A stretch of DNA of 64,000 nt from Sphingobacterium humi. GTDB lineage: Bacteria; Bacteroidota; Bacteroidia; Sphingobacteriales; Sphingobacteriaceae. Position numbers and translations under genes: made by a program. Under the pieces are notes generated by a model. That model saw only the letters and a program-made list of their open reading frames with translations. It was not told the DNA's origin and searched no databases. Shown here one piece after another: positions 55,183 to 63,123 of the stretch; positions within the stretch are counted from its first letter, which is position 1; each line of letters opens with the position of its first letter. The stretch covers positions 1-64,000 of the forward strand of contig NZ_WSQA01000008.1 of NCBI RefSeq assembly GCF_009768885.1, read 5' to 3'.

Positions 55183-56067
55183 TTATACAGCTTGCTTCTT
55201 TTGTTTTTCCTGACTGATGAGGTGGTGTAATACCTCAGTTGATAATCCATGAAGCACTAAGCGGAAGCCCGCGCCATAAGTAGGCAAGGGAATCATGGGA
55301 TGTTTATTGTTTAAAGCCACCAGCTTTTCCGGACATTGCATAATCGTGGCGGCATATACCCCAATTACCTCATCTAACTGCAGGGAGTTCGAGGCGCGCC
55401 AAAAGTCATTATCCGTTAAAAAGAATTGATAAACCGGGGTGAAGATTTCAATAGCGGAGGCAAGATCCAACATATTCGTCCATTTATCTCTAAACGGTTC
55501 AAAGGGTATGGGCTGAGCACCGATGGCTTGAAAATTAGGGTCCAGCACCGGTTTAATACTTAATCCACGTTCTTGAATGGCCTTGTTCAGGTTTATAATA
55601 AAATTATAGAGATTTAGATCGTGCTCTAAAAACAAATTGTCTTTAACGGCTTCAAAGGAAAGAGGTTTTAAAGGATTCATCGGTATTTCTTCCGCACCCT
55701 CTACATTATCTTTAATAAAGCGTAGCACCTCGGAACCTAAATAGAAATGGCGTAAAATTAAAAAGTTAGCCTCCGGACTTACCCAGTACTTCATGCCCCA
55801 ATAAAGAAAGCGGTGTAAGGTTTTGGGAGCATTTATCAAATTCGGCGCAATGGCCTTAAATATTTGCAGAATAATAATTGTCAACCTGCCAAAGACCCGG
55901 AGAAAGGGCAATAAAAACTGCTTGCTCTTGCGGTTGGAATCAAATAAAAAGGCCGCTTTGGCATCTTTATGAAAGGGAACAGAATTATCCAAAAATAGGG
56001 CATGCCAATGACTGGGATCCCTTGGGTTATTCTCGAGGTTTTCGAAATATGAGCTATTGTGAATCAT
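55183..56067 (-). CDS. Unrecognised 294-aa protein of the ketosynthase cluster
   Basis: I do not recognise a family. The protein is helical, moderately hydrophobic around residues 50-76 (FLLPFLRVFGRLTIIILQIF) and 85-110, and rich in His, Trp and Phe. LILRHFYLGSEVLRFI, LEHDLNLYNFI and a late LHGLSTEVLHHL give scattered His and Glu that might bind a metal, but no known motif is clear. It ends the three-gene operon, 11 bases after the ketosynthase gene, so a role in the same product pathway is inferred. Its stop faces jetD's stop over 28 bases. Confidence 0.7.
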   Translation of the reverse strand: MIHNSSYFENLENNPRDPSHWHALFLDNSVPFHKDAKAAFLFDSNRKSKQFLLPFLRVFGRLTIIILQIFKAIAPNLINAPKTLHRFLYWGMKYWVSPEANFLILRHFYLGSEVLRFIKDNVEGAEEIPMNPLKPLSFEAVKDNLFLEHDLNLYNFIINLNKAIQERGLSIKPVLDPNFQAIGAQPIPFEPFRDKWTNMLDLASAIEIFTPVYQFFLTDNDFWRASNSLQLDEVIGVYAATIMQCPEKLVALNNKHPMIPLPTYGAGFRLVLHGLSTEVLHHLISQEKQKKQAV

Positions 56068-56078
56068 ATTCTTCTAAT

Positions 56079-57965
56079 TTAATAGTTTCCTAGCTCGGCT
56101 AGTTGCAGTTGATATAATCGGGCGACCACCTTCGCCGTTTTTGCTACCTTATTGGCCATGTCCTCTGTTAATAGATCGGAGTTTAGGGCTTTTTCAAAGC
56201 GTTCGAAATGATTGTCGTTGCTATCGCTTGTTTCATGGTAGGTGAAGAAGGATACTTGGTCATTCGCTAATCCGAGTTCCTCTTGAATGGCACGGCCCCA
56301 TTTTCCAGCCAATCGGTTTCCTAAGCCCTCAATAATAAACATTCCTCCTAATAGATCAAAGGGATTCGGTTGGCTGGCCTTATGAAACATGTAAGCTGAA
56401 AGAGCCTCACTACCGATATTCTTCGGTGTTTGATAAAGGTCTTCTTGCTTTCCACCACAGTTGATGAAGTTTTTCTCCAGAATCTGATAGTCTTTATGTT
56501 CATCGCGAGAATGGGAAATAAAAGAGGACCTGATGTCAAAATAATCCATGCTAACATTAGATGCTGCACGTGCTATCCATTGCGAACCATCGATAACTTG
56601 CTGTCTTAAGTTTAACAGCAGTAATTTATAATCTTCCAGGGTAATGCTGCCTTTATAGATACGGTCGATAATTTCAGTATTACGAAGGGCAAGTTCGAAA
56701 TCTACCCAGATATCGGTCAACTCGCGCACTAATTTTTCCTGGATAGGTTTATTATCAATGTGAATGGAAGGGGCAAGGATTTCATCGGTTTTAGAAATGG
56801 CATGTTGTCTGGTTTCGGGCCGGCCACTGACCACCTTTAATTTGACGAAGCTGGTGATAAATCGGCCACTCTCTGGAACCATACAAACAATTTCATCGCC
56901 GGCTTTTAATTTGCCGCTGTATAAGAGTTCTTCCAGCATAATGTAAATAGAAGCCGATCCAGTATTGCCTTTACTGTGTAAATTGGTAAACCATTTTTCA
57001 TCTTCGATATGGAGGCCGCCTTTTGCTAAAAGATCCACAATGGGCTTTTTAAAGTATTCGGAGGAATAATGGCACACTAACCAATCTAAAGATTTCGGAT
57101 TAATTTTCCCAGCTTCAATCAATTGGAAGAAGTGCTGCACACCCAAACTCACCGTATTATTCACCAGTTTGATGTCTTGTTTTAAGTTAATGGCAGCATC
57201 TGCATCCGCTTCGGAAAAAGAAGGATAATCGAGCCAACTTGTTTTTATGCTTCCATCTTTTGCTTTATTGGCACCAGCATACATACAGGGTTCAAAGCTG
57301 TTGGCATAAGATTTTACCTCAATCCATTCGATTTGTAGGGATAAGCCTTTGCTATTTGGCGTATCAGCTAGGTACATGGCGCCAGCACCATCGGAGAGCA
57401 TCCAACGGAGGAAATCAGTATCCAAGGGAAGTCCTTTTTCCTGTATATGGGCTTGATGGGCAAATCGGGAAGCCTTGAACATGCGACTAGGCATATCGGC
57501 GGCACAAGAAAGAGCATGCTGATGCTCGCCGGATTGAATATGTAGAAAGGCATTCTTTAAGGCCATAATTCCAGCGGCACACACACTTTGATGGGAGGCA
57601 ATATCACATACAGGCAGCTTACTTTCCCCATGCAGCATGCTGGCAAAGCCAGGGACGGGCAAGTCGGCCTGCGTAGTACCGGCCGCAAGAAAGTCTATTT
57701 GCGATTTAGCAAGCTTGGCTTTCTCTAGGCAATCTGTTATAGCCTTAGCTGCCATGCCTGAAACAGAGTCTGTAGCCTCTTGTTGCTTATTTAAGGCATA
57801 ATAACGTGTTTTTATTCCGTTTTGCTGCAGCATACGCTCTTTGCTTCGCGATGGTTTACCGCCAATAAGGCCGAGGAAATCTTCCATTTCCGTATTGTCA
57901 ATAGGTTCATTGGGTAAATGTGCTCCTATTGCATTAATATAGACTGTCCGTAATTCTTTTCTCAT
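56079..57965 (-). CDS. Ketosynthase III with heme-oxygenase-like C-terminal domain (StlD/DarB-sized)
   Basis: 628 residues in two parts. Residues 1-380 are a KAS III/thiolase fold with the full Cys-His-Asn triad: C129 in SHQSVCAAG, H299 in WLVCHYSSEYF and N334 in KGNTGSASI. Residues about 410-628 look like a heme-oxygenase/TenA-like helical domain, with acidic and His positions E424, H485, H490, E546, H577, D581 and H586 that could be metal ligands, though the spacing is not canonical. The total length matches StlD/DarB ketosynthases, which make cyclohexanedione or dialkylresorcinol rings from two acyl chains. It lies directly between the hydroxylase gene and the unknown gene. Confidence 0.75.
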   Translation of the reverse strand: MRKELRTVYINAIGAHLPNEPIDNTEMEDFLGLIGGKPSRSKERMLQQNGIKTRYYALNKQQEATDSVSGMAAKAITDCLEKAKLAKSQIDFLAAGTTQADLPVPGFASMLHGESKLPVCDIASHQSVCAAGIMALKNAFLHIQSGEHQHALSCAADMPSRMFKASRFAHQAHIQEKGLPLDTDFLRWMLSDGAGAMYLADTPNSKGLSLQIEWIEVKSYANSFEPCMYAGANKAKDGSIKTSWLDYPSFSEADADAAINLKQDIKLVNNTVSLGVQHFFQLIEAGKINPKSLDWLVCHYSSEYFKKPIVDLLAKGGLHIEDEKWFTNLHSKGNTGSASIYIMLEELLYSGKLKAGDEIVCMVPESGRFITSFVKLKVVSGRPETRQHAISKTDEILAPSIHIDNKPIQEKLVRELTDIWVDFELALRNTEIIDRIYKGSITLEDYKLLLLNLRQQVIDGSQWIARAASNVSMDYFDIRSSFISHSRDEHKDYQILEKNFINCGGKQEDLYQTPKNIGSEALSAYMFHKASQPNPFDLLGGMFIIEGLGNRLAGKWGRAIQEELGLANDQVSFFTYHETSDSNDNHFERFEKALNSDLLTEDMANKVAKTAKVVARLYQLQLAELGNY

Positions 57966-58697
57966 TTATGTATTTTTCTTAGGGAGTTGTGTGCCAAATA
58001 GTTGGTCTAGCCAAGGAAGCATAAAACCAAAGTTGCCTTTGCCATATTTATGATGCATGCTATGCCGAAAGGTATATTTAGAAAAAGCCGCCGGATTATT
58101 GGCCTCGCTTAGCTCATGATTGCAATGGCCTAACAAGTTGACTATCACACTAAGCAATGGTAAGCTGAGCAATGAATAGGCCTGGAAGGTATGGAAAAAC
58201 AAAGGAAAGAAGATTACAGTGCCCAATAGAAAGGCTTCAAACCAATGGAAACTGTAAATGGAATAGGCGCTGGGCTCTACTGACCAATGGTGTACCCGGT
58301 GGACATGCCTCAAAAGCCATCTGCGGTGTAAAAGCCAATGCATGGCGTAGAAGTGTAGCTCATTCCATAGAAACAAAACCGGTATTTCCAAGATGCAGGC
58401 CCATGGTTGATCAAAAGCAACTTTAAATATTCCCTTTGCAAACAAATATTGAAATGCAATAGCTTGCAAGCTAAAGACTAAGATGGAGCTTAATGAATTC
58501 AGGACTTCCTTTCTCCGCTGTCCCTGTTTTTCGGCCAGCACGATTTTAGCTAAGGGTGGATTCTTCCTGTTGATAATCCATTCGGTTAAAAAGGCACCTA
58601 AAAAATATAATAGACTGAAAAATAGAAAAAAGAAAAGGCTAGTATAATACCATTGTGATAAAACGAGATGAAAGGCTTTTTCAATAAATTGGTTCAT
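57966..58697 (-). CDS. Fatty acid hydroxylase/sterol desaturase family membrane protein
   Basis: 243 residues with membrane spans at about 18-38, 75-95, 98-118 and 150-180. All three histidine boxes of the family are visible: HFYAMHWLLHR near 118, HVHRVHHWS near 132 and HSMHHKYGKGNFGF near 212. This is a di-iron membrane oxygenase that hydroxylates or desaturates a lipid chain. It is the first gene of the three-gene operon, abutting the ketosynthase start, so it probably modifies the acyl substrate or the final product. Confidence 0.88.
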   Translation of the reverse strand: MNQFIEKAFHLVLSQWYYTSLFFFLFFSLLYFLGAFLTEWIINRKNPPLAKIVLAEKQGQRRKEVLNSLSSILVFSLQAIAFQYLFAKGIFKVAFDQPWACILEIPVLFLWNELHFYAMHWLLHRRWLLRHVHRVHHWSVEPSAYSIYSFHWFEAFLLGTVIFFPLFFHTFQAYSLLSLPLLSVIVNLLGHCNHELSEANNPAAFSKYTFRHSMHHKYGKGNFGFMLPWLDQLFGTQLPKKNT

Positions 58698-58872
58698 GCA
58701 CAGGTTTTAACTAATTCTCGCAATTCGTATGCCAGCTTACTTCATAGCATAGCTTAGGATACGAACTATGCTAATAACGTTCGATTTACTTTTCTATTGT
58801 AAAATTCAGTTTACTAAGCTGCATTATGCGGGAATTCCTAGCTATAGAATTCGTTTAGTTCAAATTAAGCTT

Positions 58873-58880
58873 TACATTTG
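58873..58880 (+). promoter_or_regulatory. TAnnTTTG -7 element before the efflux gene
   Basis: TACATTTG matches the Bacteroidota -7 consensus exactly, 58 bases upstream of the ATG at 58938. A TTTG -33 box at proper spacing was not seen (only TTTA at 58854-58857), so the promoter is a partial match. Downstream, CCTAC/GTAGG at about 58887-58904 could form a weak hairpin in the leader. Confidence 0.35.
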
Positions 58881-58937
58881 CTGCCGGCCTACTTTTCGTG
58901 TAGGTCATTAATATCTTAGAAACGATCTACTAGCGTC

Positions 58938-60152
58938 ATGATTTTTAAAAAAGCTGCGACTTATCAACCCGATAAAACATCATATCCCATTCTGATTGCC
59001 ATCTGTTTTGCACATCTCGCCAACGACCTGGTGCAAGCTGTTATTCCTGCATCTTACCCCTTATTGAAGGAGAATTTCCACTTAACATTCGCGCAGATTG
59101 GTGTCATTACTTTTTGTTTTCAATTAGCTTCTTCCTTATTACAACCGGTTGTCGGACATTATACCGATAAGCATCCGCAGCCTTATTCCCAAATTATCGG
59201 GATGTTGTTTTCTTTTGTCGGCATCATCGCTTTATCGGTTGCCCATAGCTACTACGCGGTATTATTTGCTGTGACGATGGTGGGGATAGGTTCATCGATC
59301 TTTCACCCGGAATCTTCACGGGTTGCCTATTTATCCTCCGGTGGTAAGCGTAGCTTTGCCCAGTCCATCTTCCAGATCGGCGGGAATACGGGAACAGCCT
59401 TAGCTCCTTTATTAATGGCCTGGGTGGTCTTGCCGAAAGGTCAGCTCAGTATCCTTTGGTTCATTGCCGTGGTATTGATAGCACAGCTTATTCTTGGCTA
59501 TATCGCTAGGTGGTATGTTCAGGTATTGGCCTATTCCAGAACCCAGGCGAAGAAAGCAATTCAATTGCCCGATTTATCACAAGGAAGAATCGTAGGAGCT
59601 ATTATCGTGCTGTTGATTCTTATTTTTTCTAAATATGTATATGTAGCAAGCATTACCAGCTACCTACAATTTTACTTAATGGATAAATTCGCGATATCCG
59701 AGATTTCAGCACAGGTTTATCTGTTTTACTTCCTAATAGCCATTGCACTAGGTACTTTGTTTGGCGGGTTTTTAGGCGATATTATCGGTCGGAAATACAT
59801 CATCTGGTTATCCGTATTAGGTTGTGCGCCTTTTACCATGTTGCTGCCCTATGCCAATGAATTCTGGACAGGAATCTTGGTTTCTGTTATCGGGTTAATT
59901 ATGGCTTCAGCGTTTCCTTCCATCTTGGTCTATGCTCAAGAATTACTACCTAAGAAAATAGGTATGGTATCGGGGCTGTTTTACGGTTTTGCCTTTGGAA
60001 TGGGGGGCTTAGGGGCGGCCATACTTGGTTGGTTTGCCGATCAAACTTCTTTAGAAGTAATTTATTTGGTATGTTCTTACCTTCCTTTATTGGGTGTGGT
60101 AGCTTATTTTCTACCCGATATGAAGAAAATTGGATATAAACCTAGCGAATAG
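58938..60152 (+). CDS. fsr: MFS efflux transporter, fosmidomycin-resistance (Fsr) type
   Basis: 404 residues, close to E. coli Fsr (406), with 12 predicted spans. Family features: the start HLANDLVQAVIPASYPLLKE, GHYTDKHPQPY in loop 2-3, the GIGSSIFHPESSRVAYLSSG stretch and FQIGGNTGTALAPL. The second half repeats the pattern (GFLGDIIGRKYIIWLSVLG). It would export fosmidomycin-like or other small drugs by proton antiport. It is single-gene and its 3' end overlaps the convergent methyltransferase by 11 bases. The drug itself is inferred from family only. Confidence 0.85.
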   Translation: MIFKKAATYQPDKTSYPILIAICFAHLANDLVQAVIPASYPLLKENFHLTFAQIGVITFCFQLASSLLQPVVGHYTDKHPQPYSQIIGMLFSFVGIIALSVAHSYYAVLFAVTMVGIGSSIFHPESSRVAYLSSGGKRSFAQSIFQIGGNTGTALAPLLMAWVVLPKGQLSILWFIAVVLIAQLILGYIARWYVQVLAYSRTQAKKAIQLPDLSQGRIVGAIIVLLILIFSKYVYVASITSYLQFYLMDKFAISEISAQVYLFYFLIAIALGTLFGGFLGDIIGRKYIIWLSVLGCAPFTMLLPYANEFWTGILVSVIGLIMASAFPSILVYAQELLPKKIGMVSGLFYGFAFGMGGLGAAILGWFADQTSLEVIYLVCSYLPLLGVVAYFLPDMKKIGYKPSE

Positions 60153-60753
60153 CGGATTTATACTGCGCTAGCCATACGGTTGCTCCGCCACAGCTTGGAT
60201 CTTCCACCTGATGCTTCAGGATTTGGAAGCCGTTTTCGGCGAGCAGGCTTTTATAGTCTTGTTCCGCTAATGAGGCATGGTACAGCAGTTCTCCAGCATT
60301 ATCGGCCCATGCTTCAGATTCCGCAGGACCAGTAGTAAACAACAATATGCCATCATCCTTGAGATGTTTTCGAAATATAGGAAACATCTCCCGCTGATCT
60401 TCAGCAGGCAGGTGGAAGAAACTATGCCAGGCTAGTAGGGCGTCGAATTGCTCGGGTAGACTTAATAAACGCATATCGGCTTGCACGAAATCTCCATCAG
60501 GAAAGTTAGCATGCGCATGCCTTAACATCTCTACGCTGGCATCGACACCTTTAATGCTATAGCCTTTTTCATAAAAATATCCGTAAATGGGAAGTCCGGT
60601 TCCACAGCCTATATCCAAGAGATGCCCATCGGCAGGGATACGTTGGATTATATCCTGAAGATAGGCTTCTTCCATCAAATGTGTCGAGCGGTTCTCCGCA
60701 AACCAATCGGCAATCTTATTGTAGGTATTAAATATATTCTTTTTTTCAGCCAT
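60142..60753 (-). CDS. Class I SAM-dependent methyltransferase
   Basis: 203 residues with motif I HLLDIGCGTGLPIYGYF at about 43-59 and the acidic GVDASVEMLRHA, then a motif II-like QFDALLAWHSFFHLP and LKDDGILLFTTG. The substrate is not apparent. It overlaps the efflux gene's 3' end tail to tail by 11 bases and lies 12 bases downstream of the DUF4230 gene on the same strand, so those two may share a transcript. Confidence 0.85.
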   Translation of the reverse strand: MAEKKNIFNTYNKIADWFAENRSTHLMEEAYLQDIIQRIPADGHLLDIGCGTGLPIYGYFYEKGYSIKGVDASVEMLRHAHANFPDGDFVQADMRLLSLPEQFDALLAWHSFFHLPAEDQREMFPIFRKHLKDDGILLFTTGPAESEAWADNAGELLYHASLAEQDYKSLLAENGFQILKHQVEDPSCGGATVWLAQYKSAIR

Positions 60754-60765
60754 AGCATGTGCTAT

Positions 60766-61329
60766 TTACTCAAACGAGATACTGTATTTTTTATAGCCTA
60801 AGCCTTCCAATAAGGGCTTAAATACGTGCTCAGCATTTTTCTTCGTTTGTTCCAAGATATCAGATTTCTTTACTTGCTTGGTAATTTCTTCTTCTGCATT
60901 TTTAAAGGCTTCATCTACCAAGCTCGCTTCCCTAAAAAAGGCCATCTTCGTATCGTATACTTTAGAGTCTTTGTGGTCAATCTTAACATAGCAGATTTCC
61001 GGATTCGGCAAGGAAATATGTACGGAATCTTCGATTACCTTTACATCACCAGCTTGCAGCTTACTCAAATCAACACAGCCTACGGCATCAGCTTTAATAA
61101 TCAATAAAACACTGGCCTCCGGTAAAAATGTCGATAGTTCTTTATGTTCAATAACATCCGATAGGCGGTATTTCACCAGTTCCAATTTTCCCATCGATTC
61201 AATTCGCTCCAATAATATCTGATGGCTGCTGATACGTTGCGTCTTCGGCTTCATATTGCTCCATACTAACCATCCTAATAAACCTAGGATGCCAAGGAAT
61301 AGGAGTGTCTTTACTAGTTTTGTCATCAT
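60766..61329 (-). CDS. DUF4230 membrane-anchored protein
   Basis: 187 residues with one N-terminal membrane span at about 5-24 (LVKTLLFLGILGLLGWLVWS) and a DUF4230 domain. The domain is recognisable by the ERIESMGKLELVKYRLSDVIEH start and by DLSKL...VKVIEDSVHISLPNPEI. The domain has a mixed alpha/beta look related to SPFH-type modules in appearance; its function is unknown. It is probably the first gene of a short unit with the methyltransferase. The TPM gene lies divergently 209 bases away. Confidence 0.8.
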   Translation of the reverse strand: MMTKLVKTLLFLGILGLLGWLVWSNMKPKTQRISSHQILLERIESMGKLELVKYRLSDVIEHKELSTFLPEASVLLIIKADAVGCVDLSKLQAGDVKVIEDSVHISLPNPEICYVKIDHKDSKVYDTKMAFFREASLVDEAFKNAEEEITKQVKKSDILEQTKKNAEHVFKPLLEGLGYKKYSISFE

Positions 61330-61538
61330 ATGTGTATTTAGTCAAATAATAGACCATTATGCGTTTAATATGTTATTTGACGATTAAGTTGCTGTAAAGC
61401 TTATTTGCGTAACTAAGTATTTACATCCCAAAGGAATAAACTGCCATATTTTCCGATTATGCTAAGTAGTAAACCGAGTGATCCTGTATTTTGTTCCAAA
61501 TTAATTCCTAAATTTAATGCTAATCTACGAGACTATAT

Positions 61539-63056
61539 ATGCAGCTAAGCCTTAAAAATTCACGCTATTTCTCCTTTTTAACTTTCTTTTTCCTAAGCAG
61601 CTTCTGGATGCTATTTCCGGCTGTTTCTGCGAACGCTATGTTGCAGGATCCTTATACGGTCCAAAGTTTGCCGAATCCAAAAACGAATGGACAAGGGGTT
61701 TATATAAGCGATCCGGATCACATTCTTTCTGCAGATAGCAAGGCGCAACTGAATTTACTGTCCCAGCGATTGGATACTTTAGCAGGTGTGGAGTTTTCAA
61801 TCGTCATAGCTAATGATTACGTCGGGGATAGTGACTTCCAATTCGCCCTAGATTTGTTTAATCATTGGGGAATAGGGAAGAAGGGTGCTGACAATGGGCT
61901 CCTATTATTTGTGGCTGTCTCCAGGCATGAATACCGTTTTATTACAGGCTACGGTATGGAGGCCGTATTACCGGACGCGTATTTAAAACGAATAGGTGAA
62001 AAATACTTGGTGCCCAATTTTCAAGCCGGCAATTATGAGGTAGGCATATGGGAGGCCGCTAACTTTATTGCTGAGGTGCTGCAATCTCCAAATGTGCGCG
62101 CGGAACTGGAAGCAAGGATGCCAGAAGCAACGCCATTTTTCAGTATGCGCAATGTATATTTAAAAAATGCCTTAATCGTATTGGGATTCTTTATGCTGCT
62201 CTATTTATATGTACATGTTGTAGCTGCATCACTCATTAGGAAACCTATTAAGAAGAGCTTATTCGCCCCCATCTTTATGGGGATTGGCTGTATGGGCTTG
62301 CTGATGTTTTTAACTATTTTTCTCTTTGCCTTTCTTTTGCATAATGTAGAAGAGGTGTATCAACGGAAGAACCTGCCTTATTTTGCGGCTGTTTTGGGCG
62401 GACTTATCCTTGCTATGAAGATCACGGTAGCTCGAACAAGTATATTAAAAAGCTATGCAGATACACAAGAAAGGGCCAAAGCCACCAATAAGTTCTTCAT
62501 GCTATCCTTGATCCCGATGTTATTATCGCCCTTAGCATGGATTGACATATCGGTTATTTTACGGAGAAATTTGAAAGATAAAGGCCGTTTCCTAGCGCCT
62601 GATCCTTCGGGAGATTGGCACAGGATTCCGCGAGACAAGCGAAACAAGGGAGCTAAGGCTTTTATGGATGAAGGTCATTTTAAAGAGGAAAAGCTGGGTA
62701 GCCGGCAATATGAAATATGGGAAAACAAAAGAACCAAAGAAGTGAAACTCATTCCTTGGGATATAAAAAAGAAGTTTTCGGAATGTCCCCAATGCCATTA
62801 CTATACCTTGGTTAAGAATCACAGGAAAACCATTAAAGATTCAACCTATACGATATCAGGTAAGGGTGAGCTGGCAGACGATTGCATGAACTGTGATTAC
62901 TATTTATTGTTGGACACTTACATCATTCCTATCAAAACAAGGAGCTCGAGTAGCTCTGGCGGATCAGGGTCGGGAGGTTCCTCAGGAGGCGGAGGCGGTG
63001 GTGGCAGCTTCGGCGGCGGATCATCTGGTGGTGGAGGAGCAGGCGGTAGATGGTAG
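61539..63056 (+). CDS. TPM-domain (YgcG-like) membrane protein with Cys pairs and Gly-rich tail
   Basis: 505 residues. A signal or first span lies at about 12-33, then a TPM domain at about 50-180 (ISDPDHILSADSKAQLNLLS; GIGKKGADNGLLLFVAVSRH; FITGYGMEAVLPDAYLKRIG). Four membrane spans fall between about 210 and 345. A C-terminal soluble part carries two Cys pairs (CPQC near 416 and CMNC near 450) that look like a zinc ribbon. The protein ends in a Ser/Gly tail GGGGGGGSFGGGSSGGG. TPM proteins are found in envelope maintenance and photosystem assembly; here the exact job is unknown. Confidence 0.83.
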   Translation: MQLSLKNSRYFSFLTFFFLSSFWMLFPAVSANAMLQDPYTVQSLPNPKTNGQGVYISDPDHILSADSKAQLNLLSQRLDTLAGVEFSIVIANDYVGDSDFQFALDLFNHWGIGKKGADNGLLLFVAVSRHEYRFITGYGMEAVLPDAYLKRIGEKYLVPNFQAGNYEVGIWEAANFIAEVLQSPNVRAELEARMPEATPFFSMRNVYLKNALIVLGFFMLLYLYVHVVAASLIRKPIKKSLFAPIFMGIGCMGLLMFLTIFLFAFLLHNVEEVYQRKNLPYFAAVLGGLILAMKITVARTSILKSYADTQERAKATNKFFMLSLIPMLLSPLAWIDISVILRRNLKDKGRFLAPDPSGDWHRIPRDKRNKGAKAFMDEGHFKEEKLGSRQYEIWENKRTKEVKLIPWDIKKKFSECPQCHYYTLVKNHRKTIKDSTYTISGKGELADDCMNCDYYLLLDTYIIPIKTRSSSSSGGSGSGGSSGGGGGGGSFGGGSSGGGGAGGRW

Positions 63057-63079
63057 TAAAACAAGCTTCAAAAGCAGTG

Positions 63080-63123
63080 TTAAATAAGAAGGCCTGTGCA
63101 AATCCACAGGCCTTCTTATTTAA
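63080..63123. terminator. Perfect 19-bp bidirectional terminator
   Basis: Bases 63080-63098 pair perfectly with 63105-63123 around the loop CAAATC. The stem core is GGCCTGTG/CACAGGCC with AT-rich outer pairs on both sides. It ends the TPM gene and overlaps the TAA of the minus-strand GH2 gene (63120-63122), so the GH2 stop codon is part of the stem. Confidence 0.88.

Noticed and set aside
55183..58697. Flexirubin or complete dialkylresorcinol cluster.
   Set aside because: No DarA-type aromatase, aryl-polyene synthases, acyl carrier or ammonia-lyase genes are present in the neighbourhood.
58830..58860. GAATTC repeats around 58831-58852 as an operator.
   Set aside because: The two hexamers are restriction-site-like and the centre is not symmetrical; too weak to call.
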